From the NCBI GenBank assembly GCA_023213395.1, contig CM041465.1, positions 221,781,741 to 221,845,740 of the forward strand: DNA of 64,000 bases, written 5' to 3'. This stretch comes from Cycas panzhihuaensis (lineage: Eukaryota; Cycadophyta). This document shows positions 47,101 through 58,000 of the stretch, piece by piece. How positions within the stretch are numbered: position 1 is the first letter of the stretch; every line of letters begins with the position of its first letter. The notes below the pieces were generated by a model. That model searched no databases. It was not told the DNA's origin and was given only the letters and a program-made list of their open reading frames with translations. The position numbers and the translations under genes were made by a program.

Positions 47101-48328
47101 TAACTATTCTTTATGGGTCATGTGGGTGGAACAACCAGAATCAATGTACCAACTATCATCCTCTTCTTCCTGGTTTGAAAAACTAGATAGAAATAACCTA
47201 TTGTTGATTTTAGATTCTGATGTATTTGACACATGTTCTCTAGAGGGTGTCCATGTTTGGAAAAACACTTATCTTCAGTGTGACCATTTCTACGACAATA
47301 AGTGCAATATAGTTGATCTCTTTTTCCATCACTAAGATTTTGATTCCTTGGTGGAGAGTGATCAAAGTTGAGAGGTCTCCCCCTTTCCTCATAGAATTGA
47401 GTATGATTATTTCTTGGTTGGTCACGATAGTTTTGAGGTGTTCTAGAAGGTTGTGGGTTCCCATGACAATGTGGACAACAAGAATGATTTTCAACTTGTC
47501 TTCATTGGTTTGGGTTTCTTTGAGTGTTCGAATGTCTTGGAGAGTTTTCATGTTGTGGGGGTCATCCTTGTCTATTATGAGGAGCTTGGTATCGTGGAGG
47601 ATTTTGTCTAGGTTCATTTCTAGGGTTTTCATCTTTTCTCCTTAAAGGGGATTCATTTTGTTTTGAGGTGCCATCTTGAGAGTTAGGTTGAATGTTAGCC
47701 TTTGTAGCAAAGGCATGTTCTAAAGTTTCATTGGCAGCTTGTTGCTCTTCTATGGACATGAGCATAGCAGTGAGTTGTTCTATTTTGAGGGTACTTAGGT
47801 CCTTAGATACACTAATACTAGTAGCTGCCATTTCAAAGCGTCTAACAGCTCCTACACATCGAAGAATTCGTTCAACGACTCTTTGTTCGGTTAAGGTATC
47901 CCCAAGGGACCTCATTTGGTTAACTATATCCTGAATCTTGGTCATAAATTCAGTTATTGATTCATGAGGCATCATACGTAAATTTTCAAACTTACTTCTT
48001 AAGATTTGTAGTTTAGAGGACGCTACCTTCAGATATAAGCTGTAAAGTATCCCAAGCCTCTTTGGACTTGATGGATTCACTAACTCGTGGGAAAACATGA
48101 TCTTCCAAAGCGCAAAAAATAAGGGCTAAGGCTTCATTATCTTTTTTGATATTTTCTTTGTATGTAGCTTTTTCGATCGCTTGGATTTGATCCTAAGTCA
48201 TTGTAACCATCTCTCACTATATCCCACATTTCATTTGCTATGAGGATGGGCCTCATCCTCCTACTCCAGTTAAGAAAATTATTTCCATCAAATTTAGGAA
48301 TAATCATATTCCCAAAACTAGACGTCAT
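44050..48328 (-). pseudogene. Copia C gag-pol polyprotein, recently inactivated
   Basis: Reading right to left. Gag starts at ATG 48328 ('IIPKFDGNNFLNWSRRMRPI'), followed by the Gag core ('KFENLRMMPHESITEFM', about 47970) and a zinc knuckle CTYCRRNGHTEDKC near 47300. Protease is 'WYIDSGCSTHMT' (about 47135), pre-integrase 'LWHRRFGHLNYTRI' (about 46760), integrase 'FLTFVDDFTRKTWVFF' (about 46500) with 'YTPQQNGVGERKNRTIVEMA' (about 46280). Reverse transcriptase (45591-44930) has '[20 protein letters not shown]', 'YGLKQAPRAWYSRID' and active site 'YIDDLIYTG'. RNase H has 'TDSDWAGDIDDRKSTSGYAF' (about 44555) and 'DQTADIFTKALGKIKFEKF' (about 44170). Catalytic motifs are intact, but there are frameshifts near 48120, 46640, 46460 and 45300 and stops near 47110, 44929 and 44430. 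It is the least decayed coding region here. Confidence 0.93.
44111..44122 (-). promoter_or_regulatory. Copia C polypurine tract
   Basis: Minus strand TTATGGGGGAGAA directly precedes TGTTGGGAATAATCC. This marks the 3' LTR start. Confidence 0.8.
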
Positions 48329-48870
48329 TTTAAATTAAAGTTGCAACAAAAATATTTGAATGTAAAAAATTTAAGAGAACTTAGATGAAAGAAATTGTTT
48401 CCAAATATATATATCCCAAGGTTTTCAAAAGTTTGAACAAATGAACTAGGACCTAGAAAGGCTACTAAGCTCTAAGTTTATGTTTCTCTCCAGGGCAACC
48501 TTGGTTGCTATTCATCAATGGCGCCCTTACGGATGGCAAAACAGGGGACCCTTTATACTCAGACGAGCGCCAGGCTCTATATACCTCAAGACGTGGGCTA
48601 CTAAGAAGGCTTTGACACCCCAATTGTTGGTCCACCGTCTTGATTTATGCCTAACGACGGATCTAGCGGTGAAGGTTCTCGAACCAAAGGCACTCACCCT
48701 CTCGAGTCTAGCCTTGGTCTCCAAACACCATAAAATGAAAAGGTTACGCACCTCACCGCCACCGTATACACACGATAGCTAATGGTCAGTCCTCATCCAA
48801 TATGAGTAGGCCAATTAGCGCAAAGTGGTGGTAACCAGGGTCCTAACCATTCCCCTTGCAAGGCTGGAAA
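48329..48870 (-). other. Copia C leader, CpG-rich
   Basis: On the minus strand this lies upstream of gag. From 48480 to 48840 the GC content and CpG density are clearly higher than anywhere else in the window (for example 'acgagcgcc', 'acgacgg', 'ccgccaccg'). Open frames on both strands (48480-48782 and 48527-48751) are probably by-products of that composition. A TATA-like 'tctgagtataaagg' occurs on the minus strand near 48560. 'ttgggattat' at 48885 resembles the LTR start, but no 5' LTR or primer site could be fixed. Confidence 0.5.
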
Positions 48871-50149
48871 AAAGTGTGGTTCAATTTGGGATTATCTTAT
48901 TTAATGTGAAACTAATCTATTTAGCAATGTGGTCTTGCTTAGAAAAAGAAAAATTCCTTTGATAAAATAAATAGAATGCTCTAAGCAAGATGAAATGAAA
49001 ACTTAAAAAAAAAAAAAAAACTCTTTTTGCTTTTTTTCAAAAAAAACTATAATGTCCTTCAAACAAATATAAGATGCCTTTGAAAAGAAATGCAATTTTC
49101 CTTTTATAAGTGCAAGAAGGATGATATTTTCCAATAATGAAGAAGAACTTTGATACACTTTTAAAGTAAAACAATCAAAAAGGAAGTAATGATGCTCAAA
49201 ACTTTTCACTTATGCAAGATTTAAAAATAAACTTTTGAGAATAGATAGTTTTCAAACAGATGCCAATTTCTCAAATGAATAATAAATCTTCAATGTAAAA
49301 AAACTTCTTTTTATATAAGAACAACTTTTATGTATTGCCTTATAAACAAGTGCTTGTTCAAAATAATGTAAAGTGCTTGTAGAAAGATCAAGTAGAAACT
49401 AGAGTAAACAAGGAAATATGAACTAGAATTTTCTTTACAATTTTGAAAGAAGATAAGCTTGTTAGGATGTATGTATATGCTCAAATTTGACAGATTGAAA
49501 ACTATATTGAATAATGTCAAAATAGCTTAAAATTTTATCAATATGTAGATTGATGAGATATGAATCCAATGAAATAAGCAGTTTTAAAAATTGGTACCAA
49601 TAAGTCACAATTTGAATGAGACAAAGGAATGGTCCTCCTTATGGAGCTAAACAGGAGCAGGGTAGGCAAAAAATTGCATAAAAATACTATTAACCTTTAG
49701 AAAAAGTTGAACAGAGGGTCAAATATTGTTAATGAAGTAATCAATATTCTTTCAAGTAAAAAATTTTGAAAAATATATTAAAAAAGTGTAACAAAATAGC
49801 AGATTTAGGCCAATAGAATACCTCAACTTTAACTGATTTGAAATATAAGAAAAATGTGTCAAAATATATAGAAAATTATATCACGATGAAGAGAAATGAG
49901 TCAGCTTCCCAACGAAGCTGACGGAATTGAAATATAGAGAATTCGGGGAGGCATCGGGCGCCATCAGTTTCAATCCTTTGCTTCCCATATATTTGAGACT
50001 AGAAAACTATAAGGGAAAGTCTAATTTTTTCCTTTATTAAAAAAGATGTTAGCATTGTATGTTTTATAAAAAAGTTACATACATTTTATAATAAAATAAG
50101 TGTGTAAAGGGCTCCACCTTTTATTTCATATGGTACAAACCTAATCATG
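48871..50149. other. Spacer right of copia C
   Basis: AT-rich, with A runs near 49003-49020. Around 49890-49990 there is a less AT-rich patch ('cttcccaacgaagctgacgg', a short imperfect palindrome). The two minus-strand ORFs at 49003-49209 and 49311-49520 are Phe/Lys-rich and lack motifs. The missing 5' LTR of copia C may be hidden here in decayed form. Confidence 0.4.
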
Positions 50150-51060
50150 AGAGAGAGTAGGAATATATCGTTATTAATTACATACAACAAAATCTTTATC
50201 TTAATATTGACCACTCTTGGTCAATACTATGATGAAATATCATGAGATAATGAGATGTTTGGATTTGAGCCACCAAGATAAATAAGTCTTTTACTCCATA
50301 AGAGCTCGATCAAAGTTAGTCTCAACATAGGGAACACCATTAACAACTACATAGGAAAGCTTTGGCTACTATTGATTTATAATATGATGTTTAACTTATA
50401 ATTTTGTGAATTAACTTACATAAGAAAAAAACTTGATCCATATACTACAAACAACTATTGAATTAGGTCTTATTGATCAAACCAACAATCATTATTATGC
50501 ATATGAGAGATTACTAATAGAACTAATGGATGATTATCCCATTCACTAGGGTTGTTATCCCTTAGATTGAAATAACTATTTTTGCTCCTCTTAGGCTAAT
50601 AGCCATGGTGATGTCCCTTACCTTTACTTTGGCTATGACTATAAGAGGGACCTACATTAGTTTTGGTGGAACTTGATGCATAGCCTAAGTGATCCATCCT
50701 TCTTTTTTATAAATAATGTTGGTGCTCCCCATGGTGATGTGCTAGGTTAGATAAACCCCTTGTCTAGCATCCCTTATAGTTACATCTTTTATTTAGTCAT
50801 TTCAATTATGGCTAGCCTGTATGGAGCCTTGGAAATTAGTCATGTTCCTAACATGAGCACTATGCCATAGTCTAGTCTCTCTTAGGTGGTAATCTAAGTA
50901 ATTCATTTGGGAAAATATCTTAGAACTCTTTCGCAAAAGGAAGATCTTTAAGAGTTCATCTCTTCTAGGCTTCTTTTTTGGTCACATGGGCTACATATAC
51001 TTTGCAACCTTTCCTTAACCACTTTTTTACTTAGGTAGTAGAGATTTACTATATATAAAC
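50150..51060 (-). pseudogene. Element L, piece 1: gypsy protease-RT linker
   Basis: Minus-strand translation of about 50880-51030 reads 'KWLRKGCKVYVAHVTKKEA' and 'LKDLPFAKEF', a stop, then 'DIFPNELLRLPPKR'. This matches the chromovirus-type stretch 'L-R-K-G-C-x-A-Y-L-A-x-V...I-P-V-V-x-E-F-x-D-V-F-P-x-E-L-P-G-L-P-P-x-R' that joins protease to reverse transcriptase. Left of about 50870 the sequence has no clear motif. In a normal element this piece would lie upstream of the RT, but here it lies downstream of the integrase, so it belongs to a second copy or a rearrangement. Confidence 0.7.
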
Positions 51061-51089
51061 TATGATCTTTTTTCCTCATATTATTGTTG

Positions 51090-51335
51090 GCTTTCCTTCA
51101 TCATCCAAACATGCAATTAGCTTATCTAATTAGTAGAAAATGAGCATATTTGGTTAGTTTATTAGTCTATTAATAATGACCCAAATTGAATCATAACCAG
51201 TGGATAATAATATGCTCATGAGGAAGTCCATGGCAATATCCTATCATTTTCCTTAGGGAATATATAGGTGTTGAAGTAGTTTAGGCTGGGCCTTAGTATC
51301 TATCTCATTTCTCTAACACACATCAATTTTTGTGA
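51090..51335 (-). pseudogene. Element L, piece 2: gypsy integrase
   Basis: Minus-strand translation gives 'AQPKLLQHLYIPQGK' then 'DIAMDFLMSILLSTGYDSIW' and 'VIINRLTNQICSF', matching 'P-x-G-L-L-Q-P-L-x-I-P-x-W-K-W-E-x-I-x-M-D-F-V-x-G-L-P' and 'D-x-I-W-V-I-V-D-R-L-T-K-x-A-H-F'. The first catalytic Asp (in M-D-F) is kept; the Asp in V-D-R is now Asn. The second and third catalytic positions are missing because the domain is cut at about 51090. Confidence 0.8.
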
Positions 51336-51689
51336 TGAATATAAGGATGGAGGGTTTTATATATGGTCAGTAAAAATTTGTAAGAATATGCCAATATATT
51401 TTGTTGAAACCTAAGTAATCCTCTTTAAGAGTGGAGTGGTATTTTATCAACATAAGAGAGATAAAGATAGATATTAGGTGAAAAAAAATGTAATTTTTTT
51501 ATAAAATCAGATCATTACAAGTAGACCAATTACTGTGATATTGGGCTTTAGAAGTTAATTCAGAATAGTCTAAATGGGTTTGGTTTTTAGTTACTAAGTA
51601 TTTTAACTAAGTTAGTTGAGGTGCAAAAATAACATAGATAATGGGTTCCAATAAGGTGTCACTACTAGAAGGAAGAAAGAAAAGAGATG

Positions 51690-52030
51690 ACATCAATGAC
51701 AATATTATATTTTCCCTTCTCATAGGTGATTATAAAATCAAATACCTATAAATGATCAATCCAGTCATCCCTCTCTTTAAACAATACTAGTTGGTCTAAT
51801 AAGTAATAAAGGCTATGGTGATTAGTTAAGATGGCAAACTTAAAGCCAAGGAGGTATTGATATCACTTGTCTATTATATGTAGGATTGCTTTCATCTCTT
51901 TCTAATACATAGATAATCAACACTTATGGTCCTTGAGTTTTTTACTTTCAAATGTGATAGGATGAAAATTTTGAAAGTTGTAATGAGGACAAAGCAGACC
52001 AGGTAAACACAATATTTAATTCTATTTTCA
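51690..52030 (-). pseudogene. Element L, piece 3: gypsy RNase H, distal part
   Basis: Minus-strand translation reads 'YQYLLGFKFAILTNHHSLYY' then 'DDWIDHL' and 'YEKGKYNIVIDVISFLSS', equivalent to 'W-R-H-Y-L-x-G-x-x-F-x-x-x-T-D-H-x-S-L-x-Y' and 'I-x-x-x-x-G-K-x-N-x-V-A-D-A-L-S-R'. The Asp in T-D-H is replaced by Asn. Its upstream part is on the other side of the solo LTR, near 52914-52955. Confidence 0.8.
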
Positions 52031-52041
52031 ATCTATATTCA

Positions 52042-52672
52042 TGTTGAGAATATAAGGTCCCAACCCTTTAACTGCCACGAAGATCTATTGCATTCTTACA
52101 ACTAGTTACAGAAATCGAAACTTAAGATTACATGCAAGTTCTAAAATCAGAGATTATACAATAACAAGAAAATGAAAGCCAAACATCACATGTGCACCCG
52201 ATATAACGTGGTAAAACCCTAGCATTGTGCTAGGGAAACATCCACACAGGAAAGGTATCGATCTTTATTGTTGTAGAATGGAGAAATAGTACATCATAGT
52301 TATAGAGTGCTCTTAGGAACAACAATCAGTCGCCGCCCTCATCACAGTTACATTGTATTACATTACAACATAATAAGAAAGCCCTAAAATGGGCTACACG
52401 AGAGGAACATTCAAGTCCCTAAATCTCAACCATAGAATTTAGGGTATTTGTATCAAATGACCCTGATTCTCTTTACATTTTGATAAGGTTTACATGGTTA
52501 ATTTTTTGGGTTGGGGGCTATTGCCCCTAAACCCCCACCTAGCGAGGGGCATTCCACTAGCCAAGGGGGGCTCTCGCCCCCCTTGGAACCCATCGAGAAA
52601 GATTAGGGGGGGAAACCACACCGAAAACATGCCATAATTTTATCCCCATAATTGTTGTCACAATACCCAACA
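52042..52672 (-). repeat. Solo LTR of the A family
   Basis: 631 bp on the minus strand, plus-strand ends TGTTGAGAATA...ATACCCAACA. It aligns with the LTRs of A1 and A2, including the C/G-rich hairpin block (52508-52615) and the 'cctagcacaatgc' region. Flanks are identical, attca (52037-52041) and attca (52673-52677). With no internal sequence, this is a solo LTR, the usual product of recombination between two LTRs of one element. Confidence 0.95.
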
Positions 52673-52913
52673 ATTCAGGCCACATTATAGAGTTAACATA
52701 ATTTTCATTAATAGGTAATGTCGATAAATACTAGGGGTATTGAGCCCCATAAATTTATATTTGGGAGGTGGGTGGGAGCCTGTGTTAATGTTCAAATTCA
52801 AAATATAATAAAATAAACTTATCATTACCTTTTATAATTATAGTGGCTCGCATGATTCCAATGTATACTCTTGCATAAATAAATATATTGAACATTAAAC
52901 CCAATAAGTTTTA
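52673..52913. other. Unassigned sequence inside element L
   Basis: About 240 bp between the solo LTR and the start of RNase H that does not fit the domain; possibly a small insertion. 'tttgggaggtgggtgggagcc' resembles a piece of the A-family G-rich block. Confidence 0.35.
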
Positions 52914-53990
52914 CATAAGAATGATACCTAGGCCTACCAAAGCATCACATTTAAGCTAAAAGAGTTACAAAAAATTGAGCATTATGGGGATCGAGGTAGA
53001 TACCATAATGATTTTAAAGTAATTAAAAGCATTATTTGTTATAGGGGACTACTAAAAGGAGTCTTTCTAAAGTAAGTTGGTTAATGGGCTAGTTAATAAA
53101 GCATAGTTCCAGACAAAACAATAATAGAACCTTGTGAGACCTAGGGAGGCTGGCAACTAAGTGAGCTTATTAAGTATAGGCCAGGTAGTGATAATTAAAA
53201 TTTTATCGAGTTTAACTCTTACACCTCCTATTAAGATGATATGGCCTAAGTATTATAATTTAGATCCACTAAGTTCATACTTAGAAAGTTTCAGATACAA
53301 CTAATATTGATTGAGGATTTGGAGGATCATTTTTAAATGTTAAAGGTGGTGAGTTATATAAGAACTATAAATAAGGATGATACCAAAGAAAATGATAATA
53401 AACTTTTATAGATAGGGCCCAAAAAGTTTTCACTAAGGCTTGGAATATTGTTGGAGTATTACATAGTTTGAATAGCATCACTTAGAATTTGAAGTATCTA
53501 TGGTATATCCTAAAGGTAGTCTTCTGGCAATCTTTAGGGGTAATTAAGATTTGGTAATAACTGAACTGAAGATAAGTTTAGAAAAGATGCTAGCATTGTG
53601 AATTTTATTAAGCATATCATCAATCCTAGGGGTTAGGGACTTATTTTTTATTATGATATTATTGAGTTTCCAATAATCTACATAGAGTTAGAATGAACCA
53701 TCTTTTTCTTAGACAAGGATAATGGGTGTTATATAGAGTCTTTTACTAGGCTAGATAATACCCATGTCTATTAATTTATTTGTAATTTTTTCAATTTTAT
53801 TTTTCTAGAAATATGAATTTTGGTAGGGCCTTAGGCTAATAGGAACATAGGGATTTTCTGTTTGATAGAGTGATGAAACCTACAATTTGACATAGGTATG
53901 CTAAGTAATAAGGTGGATATAGATTGATACTTAGATAGGAGAGCCTAAATGTCTAGGTGAATGACTTATTGAGGTTAGATATTATTAATA
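52914..53990 (-). pseudogene. Element L, piece 4: gypsy reverse transcriptase and start of RNase H
   Basis: Reading right to left: 'LIDMGII' and 'SKRLYITPIILVxEKDGSF' (about 53680-53770), 'YVDYWKLNNIIIKNK' (about 53650), 'PRIDDMLNKIHNASIFSKL' (about 53590), 'LPLKIARRLPLGYTIDTSNS' (about 53520), 'KFIIIFFGIILIYSSY' (about 53390), 'YELSGSKLxYLGHIIL' (about 53260), then the RNase H start 'KCDALVGLGIILM' (52914-52955). These are the ordered motifs of Ty3/gypsy RT. The catalytic F-x-D-D has become F-F-G-I, so the enzyme is dead even without its stops. 53870-53990 continues weakly. Confidence 0.85.
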
Positions 53991-55018
53991 CAGACTATGT
54001 ATCTAAGACTTTTAGCCAAATGCTTCCTCATTTAATTCAAGGAGATAACTTTATTGGGAGAAGACTAAATGTCGTGTAAGTTATGAGTTTGGCTCATATG
54101 ATCATTAAACATGATAAAGGGGTCATTAGGAAATTTATTGGTGAAAGAGGTTAATGTAGCAAGGTTATTTGTGTAGATTAATTAAGTGACCTTAGGATAT
54201 ATTGAGGAAGGATGGATTTAGGGAATAAATCACTCATATACACACAATGGCAATGGGGAATGAACAAGAAGATGAAATAAGATATGAGAGCAAGCTTGGA
54301 GGTGAGAATGAATAATGACTCCCTCCTTAAGATTTTGCCTTTTATTATTGAGGGTGAGCATTAAGGTTAGGATTTTTTCACCAAATGACATGAACCTGAA
54401 ATTACATCTAAATACACATAAAGTGTATTTCACTAAGAGACTAATGCTAATAATATATCCTAAGGCCACATAATTAATCTACATAAATTACCTTAATACA
54501 TTAACCTCTTTTAATCCCCCCCGCCCCCCGCCCCTCCTCCCCCTTAATAGTGGAAGGTTATTTTGAGAAAATTTATTCTATAAGGTCTTCATTTGAGCCT
54601 CATTATTACATTGAAATTCTAAATGACACTTTTATGGGAAAACCCTCATGGGGAATAAAAACCCACAAACTTTCTAAGATCTATAGCCCCTTTTATAAAT
54701 CAAAATGGCTAAGGTGGCTCTTTGATGTAGCCTGATAGCCAAGCAACATAAAATATATAGCTTAGTCTACTAAGTCTCCATATACCATTTGGTCATCCCC
54801 TATGCCCTTTTGGGTTTTCACAAGTTCTGATTTTCTAAAACTAGCACAACCTGTATACTTTCATGTCCACATGGGATTTTCACAAATAGGATAAGGCGGA
54901 GACTTACTCTTATTCTTTCGTGCCCACAAGGTATTTTCACAAAGAGAATAGAGTATGATGATCATGTTGCCATCTTCTTTGATCAGTCGAAGATGGAGGC
55001 CCTAAGGTCGAGCTACCT
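53991..55018. other. Spacer and 3' region of copia D
   Basis: Likely holds the 3' LTR of copia D on the minus strand (from about 54500 leftwards), but without a second copy its limits are unknown. From 54780 to 54970 two versions of 'ttcatgtccacatgggattttcacaaa' style sequence recur. No genes: the ORFs at 54230 and 54550 have no motifs. Confidence 0.4.
54516..54549 (-). promoter_or_regulatory. Polypurine tract of copia D, extended to a G-rich run
   Basis: On the minus strand the sequence reads CTATTAAGGGGGAGGAGGGG then CGGGGGGCGGGGGGG. TTAAGGGGGAG is a typical copia polypurine tract, here followed by about 20 more G-rich bases. Five or so G runs of four or more make G-quadruplex formation plausible. 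Confidence 0.6.
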
Positions 55019-58000
55019 TTGGAACTATTCAAACTTTACCTTTTGTAGTGGTTTGGTGAAGATATCAGCCACTTGATCTGTTGTAGGGCAGTATTCCAGT
55101 TGAATTATGTTGTCATGATTAAGTTCTCTAATCTTATGGACTTTTATACTTATGTATTTAGTATGATCATAAAATATAGGATTTTTTTCCATGCTGATTG
55201 ATGATTGATTATCCACACAAAGGCCAGTAGGACTTATTCAGGTGATATTCAATGTTTCCAATAACTTTCTAAGCCATATCACCTCCTTACTGGTCTGAGA
55301 AGCAGCAATGTATTTAGCTTTGGTAGTTGAATCAATAACTATCTTCTATCATCTAGATCTCTATGATATTGGTGTTATTCTAAGAAATGTTACATACCGA
55401 GACATAGATCTTCCTATATCTTTATCTCCTGCAAAGTTTGAGTCTGTGTATGCAAAAAACTTAAATTCATTATTAGGTTCATACAATAGACCAAATTTTT
55501 TGGTTATCTTCAGGTATTTTAACACTCAAACTATAGCCTGCCAGTGATTCTACTTAGGATTTATCATGAATCATGTAAGAATACAGATAGAGTGTGTAAT
55601 ATTTGGCCTTGTATTAATAGTGTAGATGAGACTACCTACAAGTTTCCTATAGAGTATTATGTTTCCCTCCCTAGTGTTACCATTAGCTGAGAGTTTGGTA
55701 TTAGGGTCTTTAGGTAAAGCCACGGGTCGAGCATCTTCTAACTAAAACTTGGTTAGAAGATCGTTGATATATTTTTCTTGGGAGAGGAAAATTTTTCCAT
55801 TCGTTTGTGTTACTTCAATTCACAAGTAATATTTCATCAAATCGAGGTCAGACAGTTTAAACATTTTACCAAGGTCCTTTTTCAATTGGCTTATTACCTA
55901 TTTACTATTACTGGTTACTATCATGTCATCCATAAAGATTATGAGATAAGTGACTTCATCCTTTTGGTGCTTAATAAACAATGTTGCATCAATATCTTAA
56001 TAGTCACAAACCTCATATCTAAGTTGCCTTTTGTTTTAGACAAATTGGCAAACTAAGCATGAGAGGCTTGTTTAAGGTCATATAAGGACTTTATGAGCAT
56101 GTAAACCTTATGCTCTTGACCTTCGATCTCATTTCCTTCTAGCTGAGTCATGTAAATTTCTTCTTCAAGATCTCTATTGAGAAACACAGTCTTAAAATCA
56201 AGTTGGTGGATTTTCTAATCTTATTGAGTAGCCAAGGCCATAAGAGTTTTAATTATAAGCCACTTAGTTGTAGGTGTAAAGACTTCAATGTAGCCAATGC
56301 CTTTCCTTTGTGTGAATCCTTTAGCTACCAACCTCACCTTGTGTTTTTCGAGGGTGTCATCTAATCTATATTTGTTTTGGAACACCCATTTATTTTGAAC
56401 TACCTTTCTGCCAAGTGGTAGATCAATGAGCTCCCATGTACTATTCTTGATAAGAGTCTTCATTCATGGAATTTCTCCAAGATGGATGCTTTATAGCTTC
56501 TTGGTATGTTAGGGCCTCTTCGTTAAGAGTAAGATGTGGTTCTATCAGCTCAAGCTCAGTATATAATAATTTTTGTATCCTTGCTCTATGATCACTTCGA
56601 GTGCCAGTTTTGCCTATCTCATCTGGTCATATGTCCTTATTGAGTTAGCGAGCTTCTCAAGATCCTTGAGTTGGGAATGGGTCCTCATTTCTTCAACTTC
56701 TTGGTTCTCATCTTGTTCATTAAAATGATCATTTTATGAGGAGGATGTTGATGTGCCTGAGGAAGATGGTCCTTCTACTATTGTTTTACCTTTGTCAACT
56801 GAAGGTGGAGAGGATGGTTCTTCTATAATGGCTTTGCCTTTTTCAACTATGTTATCTTCAAAGGATGGTGTTGGATGTGTACTCATCGGTGTAGAGTCAC
56901 AACTTGTATCCTCTGAGGCTCTATTATCAACTTCCAATATTTAGAGCAATTTATGTCTGTCCCTCCTACCTCCCCCCCCAAATTTTAGAATCTAAACATC
57001 ATACTTGATAATATTAATATAGCGGCATGAGGGTATTTTGAAGTCCAATCTAAGCAACTAATCCTTTGTCTCTACAAAAATGACATCTTTGGTAACAATG
57101 ACTTTTCATTGTGAAGGTATAAAGACCTTATACCTTTTTTTATCCATAAGGTATTCAGTAAAGATGCCTTTAAGTACCCTTGGCTAGAGTTTATTTCAAT
57201 CTGCACCCAAAATGTGGGTATAGCATATAGAGCCAAATTTTTTTAAGTAGTGAACAATAGGGGCTTGTCCTCACCACTTTTCATTAGGTAATTTTCCTTC
57301 CTTTGATGGGGCTAACAGCATTGATATAATAAATAGTTATCCAAATGCCTTCAACTCATAGGTAGGTAGGTATATTTTTGTATACTAACATAGCCCAAGA
57401 CATGTTTATGATTGTCCTATTCATGCACTTGGCAATTCCATTCTACTATGAAGTACCTACTACTATTATTTGATGCTTGATGCCATTGTCTGGAAGGTAG
57501 CTTTCAAACTCATGTGAGGTATATTCACCACCATTATTAGTTTGAAGACATTTAAGTTGATAACCTGACTCTTTTTTAGTTTGGGCTTTGAATTCTTTGA
57601 ATACACGGAAGGCTTCATCTTTCTTGTGTAGAAAAGCTACCCATACTTTTCTAGTAAAATCATTAATGAAAGAGATGTAATATAACTTTCCCTTAATTGA
57701 AGAAATGGGCATTAGTCTGCATAGATCATAATGTACCAATTATAATGGATGGTTTGATTTCTACTGACTTTTGGGAAATGGTTGTCGATGAGATTTGGCA
57801 ATGATACAAGCTTCAAATTTAAAGGGCTTAGAGAAGAACTTTGGAAGATTTGGAAGAGTGTTACAAAGATCTTTAAGTCTATCAATATAAACATGGTCTA
57901 TACGAGTATGCTAAAGAGCTTCTGGTGACAACATTGGGTGGGTCAAGATAGAGTTAAATGCAAATTCTTCATCGGCACAAGGGCTTTGGGCACAAAGGGC

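Noticed and set aside
48480-48782. A 100-residue ORF in GC-richer DNA that could look like a host gene
   Set aside because: It lies in the copia C leader, is open on both strands because of composition, and shows no domain.
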